From UBA7985 sp038141425 (lineage in GTDB: Bacteria; Pseudomonadota; Alphaproteobacteria; UBA7985): DNA of 64,000 nucleotides. Shown here piece by piece: positions 10,255-19,099 of this stretch. Under the pieces are notes generated by a model. That model did not search any database. It saw nothing but the letters and a program-made list of their open reading frames with translations, and had not been told where the DNA came from. Position 1 is the stretch's first letter. The number at the start of each line of letters is the position of its first letter. The translations under genes and the position numbers were made by a program. Location: NCBI GenBank assembly GCA_038141425.1, contig JAYQIC010000010.1:186001-250000 (forward strand). Direction: 5' to 3'.

Positions 10255-11409
10255 TTAGGCGTCGTGCACGTAGTACCGACCGCGGGTGTTGGCACCTTCT
10301 TCGAGCTTGGCGAAGGCGTCCATGGAACCGGCAAGGTCGACCTTGAACTCGTCCCACTCGCTGCGCTGGTAGCCACCGGCGGCCTGCCACTCGGCCAGCT
10401 GGTCTTGGGACAGGCTGTGGAATTCCACGCCCGACTTGGCCAGCTCAGACATGGCATAGGACCGCGCTGCGGGTACTTTGGCAAGGTTCTGCTGCGAGGT
10501 GACTTCAGAGGCAAACTCGATGCCTTCCTGCACGTCACCCGGCAGACTGTTAAACCATTCGAGGTTACAGCTGAACACCTGGCTGTCAGGAACCGCCTGG
10601 GTGAAGGTAACGTGGCTCAGGATATCCTTGAAGCCGAACACGTACAGCGCGCCGACCGCTGGATCCAGCGCATCTGCCACACCCTGCTTGATCGCAGAAG
10701 GCGTCTCGCCCCAGGCAACCGGCGTTGGGTTTGCACCGACCAACCGGTAGTACTGCTGCAGCATCTTCGAGCCCGGTACGCGGAACTTCACGCCTGCCAG
10801 ATCGGATGGTGAGAGCACGGCACCCGCGCCGCCCTTACGAACCGCAACAACCCGTGGGTCGATCACGACGTAGAACAGTGGCTTAAAGCCCTTGGCCTCA
10901 ACCTTCGGGTGGACGTTGCTGATCCAGGCATCGGAGTTCACCAGGTTGGTGAAGCGCTGGTTCGCACCACAGAAGTAAGGCAGGTTGATCAGGTCAACTG
11001 CTGGGGCGAACGGCGCGAAGTTGGACAGCGAGTGCTGTGCCGCCTGGATGGTACCGCTCTGGACCTTCTGCACCAGTGCACCACCGGCACCAAGCTGACC
11101 GCCTGGCGCAAGTTTGACGTAGACTTTGCCGTTGGTGGCGTTCTGAATGTTTTCCTTCAGGTCCAGCTGCATGATCGGGTAGCTGCGCGATGCGCCCAGA
11201 ACGTAGGCGGTGGCAATCAGCATGGTGTGATCGGCAGCAGCTTCGCGCTCGCGCTCTTCAGCCGCGGTCTGCGCTACGGCCTCCTCCGACCACAGCGTGC
11301 CTGCGGCACCGGCAACCATAGCAGCGGTGAAGCCACCGGCAGCCGTGAGCTTGAGGAAATTGCGGCGGGATGCCGATTCCAGCTCAGTCATCGTGTCATT
11401 CTTCTTCAT
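10255..11409 (-). CDS. hpsK: TRAP transporter solute-binding protein (DctP/HpsK)
   Basis: Periplasmic receptor of the TRAP importer, about 384 residues. It carries a twin-arginine signal (ASRRNFLKLTAAGGFTAAMV) followed by a hydrophobic stretch, suggesting export in folded form. Body motifs include GGQLGAGGALVQKVQSGTI, LAGVKFRVPGSKMLQQYY and PVAWGETPSAIKQGVADAL, the conserved DctP ligand-site region. The ATG is preceded by GGGAGGG at good spacing; a longer in-frame start lacks this. Downstream 127 bases lead to dctQ. The specificity is inferred as DHPS from the following hpsN. A degenerate LacI-like half site lies just upstream. Confidence 0.87.
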   Translation of the reverse strand: MKKNDTMTELESASRRNFLKLTAAGGFTAAMVAGAAGTLWSEEAVAQTAAEEREREAAADHTMLIATAYVLGASRSYPIMQLDLKENIQNATNGKVYVKLAPGGQLGAGGALVQKVQSGTIQAAQHSLSNFAPFAPAVDLINLPYFCGANQRFTNLVNSDAWISNVHPKVEAKGFKPLFYVVIDPRVVAVRKGGAGAVLSPSDLAGVKFRVPGSKMLQQYYRLVGANPTPVAWGETPSAIKQGVADALDPAVGALYVFGFKDILSHVTFTQAVPDSQVFSCNLEWFNSLPGDVQEGIEFASEVTSQQNLAKVPAARSYAMSELAKSGVEFHSLSQDQLAEWQAAGGYQRSEWDEFKVDLAGSMDAFAKLEEGANTRGRYYVHDA

Positions 11410-11437
11410 CAATTGACCCTCCCAAGTCATAGATTTT

Positions 11438-11452
11438 GTATAGCGCTTTCAC
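11438..11452. promoter_or_regulatory. Possible degenerate LacI-type half operator
   Basis: GTATAGCGCTTTCAC between the small membrane gene and hpsK shares the AGCGCT core and flanking pattern of the two stronger operators, but the arms are imperfect. It could be an auxiliary site or chance. Confidence 0.3.
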
Positions 11453-11643
11453 TCACGACTACGCATTGCTTCGAACAGCAAGGTTGAGGCAACGAACAGA
11501 ACGCACGCCAGCACCAGCACCAGCATTTCGCCGACATCGCTAAGCCAGGCCGCGCCGAAGAAGGCACCGGACGCAACGCTGGCAAAGAAAAAGGCAAAGG
11601 TGGCCAACGCCGCCATTAGCGCAGAAACAGCCCAGATTCTCAT
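11449..11643 (-). CDS. Small two-helix membrane protein heading the TRAP operon
   Basis: A 64-residue protein, nearly all hydrophobic, with two predicted membrane helices (MAALATFAFFFASVASGAFF and VLVLACVLFVASTLLF) and a short charged tail, MRSRE. A strong GGGAGG site precedes the ATG, supporting real translation. It is the first gene after the operator-containing intergenic region, and hpsK starts 39 bases further on. I do not recognise the family; a role accessory to the importer is a guess from position. Confidence 0.6.
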   Translation of the reverse strand: MRIWAVSALMAALATFAFFFASVASGAFFGAAWLSDVGEMLVLVLACVLFVASTLLFEAMRSRE

Positions 11644-11724
11644 ACTGCCTCCCTACGTTACCTTCGTGAAAGCCCACTCCCACAGGGCTGTCTCAGGCTC
11701 CAACTATGTCAGGTTTTGAACGCT

Positions 11725-11740
11725 TTGCAAGCGCTTACAT
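11725..11740. promoter_or_regulatory. LacI-family operator between the hps operon and its divergent regulator
   Basis: TTGCAAGCGCTTACAT is a near-perfect palindrome around AAGCGCTT with the central CG of LacI-family sites. It sits in the gap between the minus-strand hps transport operon and the plus-strand lacI-type gene. Read on the minus strand, its TTGCAA could serve as a -35 element with a weak ATAGTT 17 bases on, so binding would block RNA polymerase. Compare the site before comDE, which matches at 15 of 16 positions. Confidence 0.75.
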
Positions 11741-11898
11741 TTTGTAGTGACTGTCGCCTGCCAGACCGGAGTTTGGCGCAGGATTATCCTACAAGTTTGC
11801 ACTTTGGATGACTTTGATGCATCAAAAATAGGGTTAAGCCACTTTCCTTACGGCTTATCCGGAACCGGCGCCCTTTCCAACGCGCCACCGGAGCATGA

Positions 11899-12916
11899 AT
11901 GAACGGAACCGCGCCAACTCTCGACGACGTCGCCCGGGCGGCTGGTGTATCCGCAGCGACGATTTCCCGGTGCATCAACTCGCCCGATCGCGTTGCCGAA
12001 AGCACCCGGCGCCGGGTACAGGATGCGATTGACCGGCTGGGTTACACCCCCAACTTCGGCGGGCGGGCGCTGGCCACACGGCGCACAAACATCGTCGGCG
12101 CCGTCATTCCCTCCATGGCCAACGCTATTTTCGCAGAGGGCATTCAGGCGTTTCAGGAAGAGCTGTCCCGGGAAAAGGTGACCCTGCTGATCGGCTCTTC
12201 CAACTACGACCCAGACTACGAATTTGAGCAGATCCAAACCCTGATTTCCCACGGTGCAGATGGCCTGCTGCTGGTCGGCAGCAACCGGCCTGAACGCACC
12301 CAGCGCTTTCTCGACGCCCGGCGGATACCAACGCTCAACGTCTGGTGCTTTCAGCCCGACCCGGATCAGCTCTTCGTTGGTTTCGACAACAGCCGTGCGG
12401 GCGCGGACATCGCACGACTGGTGATCGAATACGGTCACCGGAACCTCGCGATCGTCTCGGGCATTTGCGAAGGCAACGACCGCGCCGCCGATCGACTGGC
12501 CGGGATGAAGCAGGCTATCGGCGCAGAGGGCATCGACCTGAAGCAAGTGACGGTGCTGCAGACCAAATACAGCTTCGAGCACGCCGCCCGGGCCTTCGAC
12601 ACCATCATTGCCCAATCCCCCTCGCCCCACAGCCATCCTCGCGGGCAACGACGTGCTCGCGGTCGGTCTGATCGAGCGGGCCCGCAGCCTTGGGTTCTCT
12701 GTTCCCGGCGACCTTTCGGTGACTGGTTTTGACGATATATCCGTGGCGCAGTTTGTGGAGCCCGGGCTGACCACGGTGCGCGTGCCGCAAGTTCAGATGG
12801 GTCAGCGGGCGGCGGAGGAACTGCTCGCCGAAATTAGGCATCCCGGCTCGGGCAAGAGCGTGGAAATGCTCACCCACATCATCCGCCGCGGCTCTCTGGG
12901 TCCGCTGACTGCGTAG
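11899..12916 (+). CDS. LacI-family transcriptional regulator (frameshifted)
   Basis: The N-terminus is a LacI helix-turn-helix with hinge: TLDDVARAAGVSAATISRCI then RRRVQDAIDRLGYTPN. The effector domain follows (IVGAVIPSMANAIFAEGIQA, GADGLLLVGSN), ending in ILAGNDVLAVGLIERARSLG and DLSVTGFDDISVAQF. A frameshift near 12620, in a run of C, must be crossed; joined length about 339 residues is normal. It is transcribed away from the hps operon, is convergent with the slcD-like gene, and two LacI-type palindromes flank it at the promoters of both sulfonate operons. It is the obvious candidate regulator of both; the effector is probably DHPS or a pathway intermediate (inference). Confidence 0.87.
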
Positions 12917-12925
12917 GTCGCCCGG

Positions 12926-14143
12926 CTAGGTGCCCACCACAGAAGCAGCAGAAGCAGAAGCAGCCGAAGTAGAAGCTGAAGAAGTAGCAGCAGCAGCGGC
13001 GGCCGGGTCTGCCCCTTCAATGATGGCATCCGGGCCGATATCGCTGATCCGGGTCAGGCCCACCATGGCCATGCCCACCGACAGCTCGGTTTTGACGCTA
13101 TTCCAGTACTCACGCAGGCCCTGCTGCCGCCGTGCAGCGATCGAGAACTGCAGTGGACGGCCGAAGAAGGCAAAGTCAGCCCCCAGCGCCAGCACCTTGA
13201 GCACGTCTTCGCCCGAGCGCAGTCCACTGTCATAGAAAACCGGGAACTCTGGCCCCAGCGCCGCCCGAACCGCCTTGAGCGCGTGCACCGGGCTGAAGCC
13301 GCTGTCCAGCTGGCGCCCGCCGTGGCTGGACACCTGGATCGCATCCGCGCCCCGCTCACGCAGGGCGACGGCGTCTGCCGGATTGAGCACGCCCTTGACC
13401 ACCAGACTACCGGGCCATTTCTCCCGCAGTCGGTCGAAAAAGGCCCAGTCAGCGCCTGCGCGGCTTTCGGTGCGGTCGAACACGTGTCCGGCCAAAGCAT
13501 CGCTGCTGGTAAAGTTTCCAAGCGCCGGAGATCCGTGCATCAGCGTACTCAGCGACCAGCGCGGGTGCAGCGCGAAATCGGTGAAGGCGCGGGCGCCGAT
13601 CCGGAACGGCATGCCAAAGCCCTGCTTGACCTCGCGGGGCCGGCGGCCGACTTCCGGGACGTCGACCGTGAGCACAAGGGTCTGGTATCCCGCCACCCGT
13701 GCCCGTTCGACCAGCCGCAGCGTGCCGGACCCATCACCGCTATAGTAGAGCTGGAACCACGCCCGCCCCGCTGAGAGGGTCAGCATTTCTTCGAGCGAGC
13801 TGGAGGCAACGGTAGAGACGCCGAGCGGAATGTTCTCCGCAGCCGCAAGCTGCGCCAGCATCCGGTCGGCACCGGGCCAGGCGAGGTTGCACATGCCCAT
13901 GGGCGCGACGCCAAAGGGCAGATCGAAGTCCTGTCCTAAAACCCGGGTAGCGAGGCTGCGTTCCCGCACGTCCCGCAGGATACGGGGCTGGAGCCGGATT
14001 GCGCGCAGGGCCCGCCGGTTGTCGGCCTCGCCATCCCCCTGCCCCGCAGCGCCATCGATGTAGTCAAAGATCAGCCGCGGCAGCGCCCGCCGCGCCCGCG
14101 CCCGGGCATCGGCGGCGTCGGTAACGGGACCGTCGGGCAGCAC
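12926..14143 (-). CDS. slcD: FMN-dependent alpha-hydroxyacid dehydrogenase, putative sulfolactate dehydrogenase
   Basis: A 405-residue member of the lactate oxidase/flavocytochrome b2 family. It has LPRLIFDYIDGAAGQG near the N-terminus, LPFGVAPMGMCNLAWPGAD, the FMN region VVKGVLNPADAV, the active-site SSHGGRQLDSG (catalytic His and substrate-binding Arg) and GADFAFFGRPLQFSIA. It starts with GTG overlapping the comE stop by one base, so it is co-translated with sulfopyruvate decarboxylase. Oxidation of sulfolactate to sulfopyruvate is the step needed between HpsN and ComDE, hence the slcD-like call; the symbol is by pathway logic, not proven orthology. The last 20 or so residues are an odd Ala/Ser tail encoded by a trinucleotide repeat. 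Confidence 0.78.
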   Translation of the reverse strand: MLPDGPVTDAADARARARRALPRLIFDYIDGAAGQGDGEADNRRALRAIRLQPRILRDVRERSLATRVLGQDFDLPFGVAPMGMCNLAWPGADRMLAQLAAAENIPLGVSTVASSSLEEMLTLSAGRAWFQLYYSGDGSGTLRLVERARVAGYQTLVLTVDVPEVGRRPREVKQGFGMPFRIGARAFTDFALHPRWSLSTLMHGSPALGNFTSSDALAGHVFDRTESRAGADWAFFDRLREKWPGSLVVKGVLNPADAVALRERGADAIQVSSHGGRQLDSGFSPVHALKAVRAALGPEFPVFYDSGLRSGEDVLKVLALGADFAFFGRPLQFSIAARRQQGLREYWNSVKTELSVGMAMVGLTRISDIGPDAIIEGADPAAAAAATSSASTSAASASAASVVGT

Positions 14144-14697
14144 TAAGCCTTGACCGCGTCCATGAACCGGTCGCGGATGCTTACCGGATCGCGGGTTATG
14201 ACCGGAACCTTGACGTTCCCGGATTCAACCTTGGAGACGATGATGGTCATCTTGTCGCCGGCCAGCGCAGCCTCGACGGCTGCGGGGGTGTCTGCGCCGG
14301 AGCATTCGACCACGTTCTCGCAGCCACAGGCCCGCGCGACCTCGGTCAGCGAGGTCTTCATCCCGGCATAGGTCGGCTGGTCGCCCGTGGAACCATAGGA
14401 GCCGTTGTCGACGATCAGCAGCACGTAGTTGTCAGCGACGTTGTTGGCGATGGTCGGCAGCGTGCCGAGGTTGGTCAGCACCGACCCGTCACCATCGATG
14501 ACCACGACCTTCTTGTCCTGCGCCAGTGCCAGCCCCAGCCCGATCGATGAGGCCAGACCCATGGTGCCGAGCATGTAGAAGTTGGTTGCCCGATCATCGA
14601 TCATATGCAGTTCCTGGCTGGGAAGACCGATGTTGCAGACGACGAGGTGGTCAGCGATGACCGGCGCCAGTTCACGCAGCAGTTCAGAGCGGATCAT
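14143..14697 (-). CDS. comE: Sulfopyruvate decarboxylase beta subunit
   Basis: A 184-residue thiamine-diphosphate-binding subunit. MLGTMGLASSIGLGLALAQD and VVVIDGDGSVLTNLGTLPTI form the ThDP/magnesium site (GDGS then about 25 residues to an N-rich turn, LLIVDNGSYGSTGDQPTY). With the alpha subunit it decarboxylates 3-sulfopyruvate to sulfoacetaldehyde. Bacterial ComDE pairs are separate short genes in this order, as here. The start ATG lies two bases after the comD stop and the stop overlaps the next GTG start, so all three genes form one operon. Confidence 0.88.
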   Translation of the reverse strand: MIRSELLRELAPVIADHLVVCNIGLPSQELHMIDDRATNFYMLGTMGLASSIGLGLALAQDKKVVVIDGDGSVLTNLGTLPTIANNVADNYVLLIVDNGSYGSTGDQPTYAGMKTSLTEVARACGCENVVECSGADTPAAVEAALAGDKMTIIVSKVESGNVKVPVITRDPVSIRDRFMDAVKA

Positions 14698-14699
14698 GG

Positions 14700-15197
14700 T
14701 CAGTACCCCTTCCAGAAGGATGCATCGGTGAGAATGGCCACCGGCTTGTTACACATGAAGGTATACTTCAGGATTTTGTCGAATTCCTCGACATCCTCTT
14801 CCTGGTGAAAGTGGTAAGTCGGAATGTTGAGCTGAGCGAGCAAAGCCTTGGTGTGCACGGCCATCTCGACCTGACAGGCCACGGGCTCGCCCAGTTCACC
14901 GCGGTAGCTGATCAGCATGGGCAGCGGCATCCGGTAGAACTGCGTCAGCGTCACCAGCGTGTTGATGGTCACGCCGATCGCCGTGTTCTGCATGATAATC
15001 GCCGGGCGCTTGCCGCCCATGAAGGCACCAGCGCACAGCCCCATGCCCTCATCTTCCTTGTTGGCCGGGATGTGGTAGATCGCCGGATGCGCCTCGACGG
15101 CTTCGATCACTCCACCGAGCTGCTTGCACGGCACGGTCGTGATGAAACTCACGTCGTTCGCTATAAAGTCCGAAACGATTTTTTCGCTGACGTCCAC
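14700..15197 (-). CDS. comD: Sulfopyruvate decarboxylase alpha subunit
   Basis: A 165-residue PYR-domain ThDP subunit: VSFITTVPCKQLGGVIEAVE at the start, then IPANKEDEGMGLCAGAFMGG, which contains the activating Glu, and MQNTAIGVTINTLVTLTQFY. It begins with GTG, supported by GGAGG seven bases upstream; the nearer ATG is out of frame. It is the first gene of the comDE-slcD operon and starts 25 bases from a LacI-type palindrome. Converts sulfopyruvate from DHPS or sulfolactate breakdown; no sulfoacetaldehyde acetyltransferase gene is present in the window, so the next step must be encoded elsewhere. Confidence 0.88.
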   Translation of the reverse strand: MDVSEKIVSDFIANDVSFITTVPCKQLGGVIEAVEAHPAIYHIPANKEDEGMGLCAGAFMGGKRPAIIMQNTAIGVTINTLVTLTQFYRMPLPMLISYRGELGEPVACQVEMAVHTKALLAQLNIPTYHFHQEEDVEEFDKILKYTFMCNKPVAILTDASFWKGY

Positions 15198-15221
15198 CCG
15201 CTATCCTCCATGAATTCGGTT

Positions 15222-15237
15222 ATGTAAGCGCTTGCAT
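15222..15237. promoter_or_regulatory. LacI-family operator upstream of comDE-slcD
   Basis: ATGTAAGCGCTTGCAT, a palindrome with one mismatched pair, centred about 32 bases before the comD start. Its reverse complement differs at a single base from the site in the hps/lacI gap. Position between promoter and start suits repression. Confidence 0.78.
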
Positions 15238-15240
15238 ACC

Positions 15241-15276
15241 ATGCCCCTGACGCGCCGGAAAGGCACGCGGGGGCAT
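15241..15276 (-). terminator. GC-rich hairpin after the LemA/DUF2207 operon
   Basis: Inverted arms ATGCCCC and GGGGCAT enclose a second CGCG/CGCG pairing with an AT-poor loop. It lies about 40 bases past the DUF2207 stop on the same strand and just before the comD operator, the right place for a terminator, but no U-tract follows. Confidence 0.5.
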
Positions 15277-15315
15277 AGGCGTCCTGAGCTGAGCGAGGGG
15301 TCGTGGCGGGCGGCC

Positions 15316-17321
15316 TTACCAGCCGCCACCGCCGCCACCACCGCCACCGCCGCCACTGAACGAGCTGCCACCACTGCCGCTGCTCGACGAGGGGCTGTAG
15401 TTCGCCGCCGACTGGAAGCCACTCTCGAAGGTGTCCAGATTATCCTCGAAGCGGGAATGATGCATGCCGTACCAGGGATCAACGACAGCACCCGCCGCCG
15501 CCCATGAAGCCATTTCATTGGCAAACTTCCCCGCCCAGACCGCGTTCAGCCCGAGGGCGAAAGCATAGGGGTAGATCAGCGAGAACCGCCGGTAGTCCGG
15601 CTCGGGCTCTTCCTGCAACTCGCCGTGCTCTGCCGCCTTGATGTAGAGCTTCAGGCCTTCGAGCTCGGCCGCCATTTCGGCCCCGGACTGGGTATAGTTC
15701 TTGAAGTGCCGCGGGATCATCAGCAGCGCCACCGTCGACAGGGCGAAGGCCAGCATGATCGGCGTGTTGTTGAGCAGCGTCGGAACGTCCGTACTGCCCA
15801 CTACGTTCAGCACGAAACCGCCGACCTGGAAGATGAAGAAGATCGGCAACAGGATAAACCAGGTCCAGATCTTGCCCGCCGTGCGGAAAGCGCTGGAAAA
15901 TATCGGTGCAATCACAGACAGCACCAGAACCAGTCCCGCCCAGGCAAACACACTGTCGAGCTCGGAGGCAGCAAACCCGACCAACCAGATCAGGTTGAGC
16001 AGGATGATCATGCCGAGGCTCCAGAACCAATTGGTTCGGTAGGTGCTGCGGAACTCGTCCCGGATTTCGGTGACGACAGCCTTGGCCGCCTTTTTCAGCT
16101 CGCTGGCCGTGGTCGTATCCTTTTCAACGATCACGTAGGTATCGTCCGGCCGATTGAGCCGCAGCGTGCTGAGCGCCATTTTTTCCGAGGGCGTCAGGGC
16201 CTCACCGCCGTCTGCGAGGCGGGTGATCAGCTTGTCCTCGAGCCGGATGTAGCCTTTGACCGAAAGGCTCACCAGCACGGTGATCAGCATCTTGATGTTG
16301 CTGATATTGCCCTGCCGACTGATGAAGCGGGCTGCACCGGCGCCGACGTTCTGCGGTGGGTCGAAGCGCGGGTAGACCGGCGGCATCACCGCCTTTTCCC
16401 GGCCTAGACGCATCCACAGAAGGATGGCGAGCAGCGAAAATCAGCACGGCGATCAACAGCCCGATCCCGGCGATCTGGGCTCGCTCCGCTTCGCGCGCTT
16501 GGCGCTCAGCTTCTGCCGCCGCGCGCTTCTTCGGCGAGGCGGGCCTGCTCGGCATAGTAGGCGTCATTGATCACGGGATAGTTGGCCCCTGGCGCCACCA
16601 TATCCGGGGCAAAGGCCAGCACCAGCGTCACCCCGGAGCGGGCGGGCAGACTGTCGCCGCTGAGTGCGAAGCCGCCGTCCGTGTCGGTCAGGACGGCGTT
16701 ATAGGGATTGCCCTCGACCCCGAAAGGTCCGCTCAACACCCGGGAGGCCAGCAAGGCAGCACCCGCAGGCGGGTTGACGGTGACGCTCCAATTCTTAATC
16801 GGCACACTCCACCCGTGTGGGATGACATTCCAGTCCAAGTTGTCAGATTCATCGAACTGAAGAATGCCGCGTTCGATGCGGTACCGCAGGGTGTAGGTGT
16901 AGTACTGGTTAGTGGTCAGAAACACGTCTTCCTGACCGAGATAAATCCGGTAGCTCCCGCCGGTGTATTCGGTGCGGGCAATGTTCTCCGCCTGACCATC
17001 GCGGAAGGCCGCCACGCTACGATAGGGGTTCTCCGGCTGCCAGCTCTCAAGGCTGGACAGCGGGAAATCCCGATAGATGCCGCGCTTGAAGATGTCGCCC
17101 AGCACAAAGACGCGGATGCTTTCTTCAATGGCGAGGCTGCCGTCGGCTCCGATGTCAACGCTGACGTCATAGCGGTCGATGTGTTCACGGCTGAAGTCCT
17201 GGGCCTGCGCGCCGCCGGCCACGCCAAGCCAGACCAGGGCGAGGACGAGGGCCATGAGGGTGAGAACGTGGTCGCGCGTGCGCCCGAGCCAGTCCCCGAA
17301 CAGGCTCAGACGCGCACTCAT
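15316..17321 (-). CDS. DUF2207-family membrane protein (frameshifted)
   Basis: Predicted membrane protein of about 668 residues. After a signal-like hydrophobic segment (LMALVLALVWLGVAGGAQAQ) an extracytoplasmic DUF2207 domain follows: YDVSVDIGADGSLAIEESIR and GIYRDFPL. A membrane helix (IAGIGLLIAVLIFAA) and a cytoplasmic part come next, with two further helices (LGMIILLNLIWLVGFAAS; WTWFILLPIFFIFQVGGFVL), ending in a Ser/Gly tail with an eleven-glycine run before Trp, usual in this family. Two frameshifts near 16520 and 16420 interrupt the middle. Its start overlaps the lemA stop (ATGA). LemA with DUF2207 is a recurrent pair of unknown envelope function. Confidence 0.82.
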
Positions 17322-17887
17322 GAGAAGTCCACCTCGGTCACAGCCCGCTGGGCATCATCGTCGATTTCGAAGAAGTCAGCCTTCACGAAGCCGAACATGT
17401 TGGCGATGATCACGCTGGGGAAGGATTCAACGGTGGTGTTGAAGGTGCGGACGGCGCCGTTGTAGTAGCGCCGGGCCTTCTGGATCGTGTCCTCGAGCGC
17501 GCTGAGTTCGCGCTGCAGTTCGAGGAAATTGCCGTCGGCCTTCAGGTCCGGATAGTTCTCCGACACCGCGAACAGGTTGGCGAGCGCGCCGCTCACCTTG
17601 TTTTCCGCTGCGGCCCGGGCAACGGGATCGTCGCTGCGGACGTCGGTACGCATCTTTGTGACCTCTGCGAGGGTTTCAGCCTCGTGCTTGGCGTAGCCCT
17701 TGACCGTGGAGACGAGGTTGCCGACGAGGTTGAAGCGCCGCCGGAGCTGGACATCGATGCCGCTCCACCCTTCGGAGACGTAGTTCCGCTGGGACACCAG
17801 CGCGTTGTAGATAGCGATGGCGAGGAACGCGATCGCGACCAGGCCAACGATGATCAGTATTACGATGATGAGCAAGGCGGTGAGCAT
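17318..17887 (-). CDS. LemA family protein
   Basis: A 189-residue protein with one N-terminal membrane helix (LLIIVILIIVGLVAIAFLAI) and a cytoplasmic or periplasmic helical bundle. The LemA signature is clear: YNALVSQRNYVSEGWSGIDV, RRRFNLVGNLVSTVKGYAKH, then YPDLKADGNFLELQRELSAL, RRYYNGAVRTFNT and SFPSVIIANMFGF. The start ATG immediately before the hydrophobic segment is preferred over a long upstream extension that has no LemA character. Forms an overlapping pair with the DUF2207 gene. Function unknown across the family. Confidence 0.88.
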   Translation of the reverse strand: MLTALLIIVILIIVGLVAIAFLAIAIYNALVSQRNYVSEGWSGIDVQLRRRFNLVGNLVSTVKGYAKHEAETLAEVTKMRTDVRSDDPVARAAAENKVSGALANLFAVSENYPDLKADGNFLELQRELSALEDTIQKARRYYNGAVRTFNTTVESFPSVIIANMFGFVKADFFEIDDDAQRAVTEVDFS

Positions 17888-18051
17888 GGCGATGTTCCCG
17901 ATCTGGATTGCTTTGAGAGGCCAACTTGGATGGACGCCATTATTGGTCGTATCGCGCCTTGTTTCAAGATTTCCGCCCTTCTGCCAAAGCCTGCAGGCCG
18001 ATTTGGACCAGGTTTCCCGGGTGCAGCACAGCACCCACGATCGCCCGTGGG

Positions 18052-18924
18052 TCAACCGCCGGCCGCTTCCTGCTGCGCGAAGAACGACGTGCCCTCCGGG
18101 ATTTCAGGCAGCTGCATCTCGTAGCTTGAACAGCGTATCCGGCCCGTGACCTCGCCCCGGACCAGCTCGTGGGTCAAAGTGCTGGGCAGCGCGTTCGGGC
18201 TCAGCTCGACCGCGTCTTCGGCATAATAGGTCGTGATATACAGCGTGCGCGGGCCGTCGCTCAGATTGGGCGCCGAGCCGTGCAACAGGCTCGAATGCAT
18301 CAGGCACACCGACCCCGCCTTTCCCGTGCAGGGCACCGCTTTCTGCGCCACTTCCGCCGTCACGTCATCCGCAACGGCACCCGTGAAGCGACCACTGTGC
18401 CAGTGCGAGTACAGCGGGCCGCGGTGCGACCCCGGCACCACCTCCAGCGGCCCATTCTCCAGCGTCACATCATCGAGGAACAGCAGCCTGGTCATGATGA
18501 CGTCGTTGCTCTTGGGCTGGAACGGGAAATCCTGGTGAAACTTGACCTGGGTTGCCGTGCCGGGGAGCTTGGAGTTCACCTTGCCGTGGTGGAAGCGCAG
18601 GTTGGGGCCGATCAGGTCGGCGACCATATCCACCGTTGCAGCCTCGCGCATGACCCCGGCGTAGACGTCAGAGACTTCTTCGGGCGACTGCACCCGGCGC
18701 AGGCCCGGGGTCTCCGGGCTGTGACCGGGCTGCAGATCGAAGCGGGCGCGGCCGTCGACCGTCTCGCCGTAGTCCTCAGCGTGGGCGCGGCTCTCCTCCA
18801 CCCAGCCGTCGAAAACGGCGCGCAGAGCCGCGAGTTGCTCCGGCGTGACCGCATCCTCGGCAACAACAACACCGTCGCGCCAGAAGGCATCGACCTGCTC
18901 GGATGACAGCATGTTCGGGCTCAT
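18052..18924 (-). CDS. Phytanoyl-CoA dioxygenase (PhyH) family protein
   Basis: A 290-residue Fe(II)/2-oxoglutarate oxygenase. The jelly-roll facial triad is visible: VKFHQDFPFQ supplies His-x-Asp, and HSSLLHGSAPNLSDGPRTLY supplies the distal His and the 2-oxoglutarate-binding Arg. GPLEVVPGSHRGPLYSHWH is the typical PhyH stretch. A GGGAGAGG site precedes the ATG. It stands alone between the lemA promoter side and a divergent aldehyde dehydrogenase gene. The substrate is unknown; PhyH relatives hydroxylate many small molecules, including ectoine and proline derivatives. Confidence 0.88.
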   Translation of the reverse strand: MSPNMLSSEQVDAFWRDGVVVAEDAVTPEQLAALRAVFDGWVEESRAHAEDYGETVDGRARFDLQPGHSPETPGLRRVQSPEEVSDVYAGVMREAATVDMVADLIGPNLRFHHGKVNSKLPGTATQVKFHQDFPFQPKSNDVIMTRLLFLDDVTLENGPLEVVPGSHRGPLYSHWHSGRFTGAVADDVTAEVAQKAVPCTGKAGSVCLMHSSLLHGSAPNLSDGPRTLYITTYYAEDAVELSPNALPSTLTHELVRGEVTGRIRCSSYEMQLPEIPEGTSFFAQQEAAGG

Positions 18925-19099
18925 GGACTCGCCTCTCCCTGTTCAGACAGCCTGAAAGACCATTTAAGGGACGGCGTCAGCCCAATCGCTATCGCGTTTC
19001 CGTCATCAAAACAGCGGTCCAGCGGCAAAACAAATCTCGACCCGAGCCGCCCCCGCCTATATTCAAGCCCAAACAGGAACGTCGATTGGAAATCAGAGC

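Noticed and set aside
15316..15370. GGC-type repeat as a microsatellite or transposon end
   Set aside because: It encodes the polyglycine tail that is usual for DUF2207 proteins.
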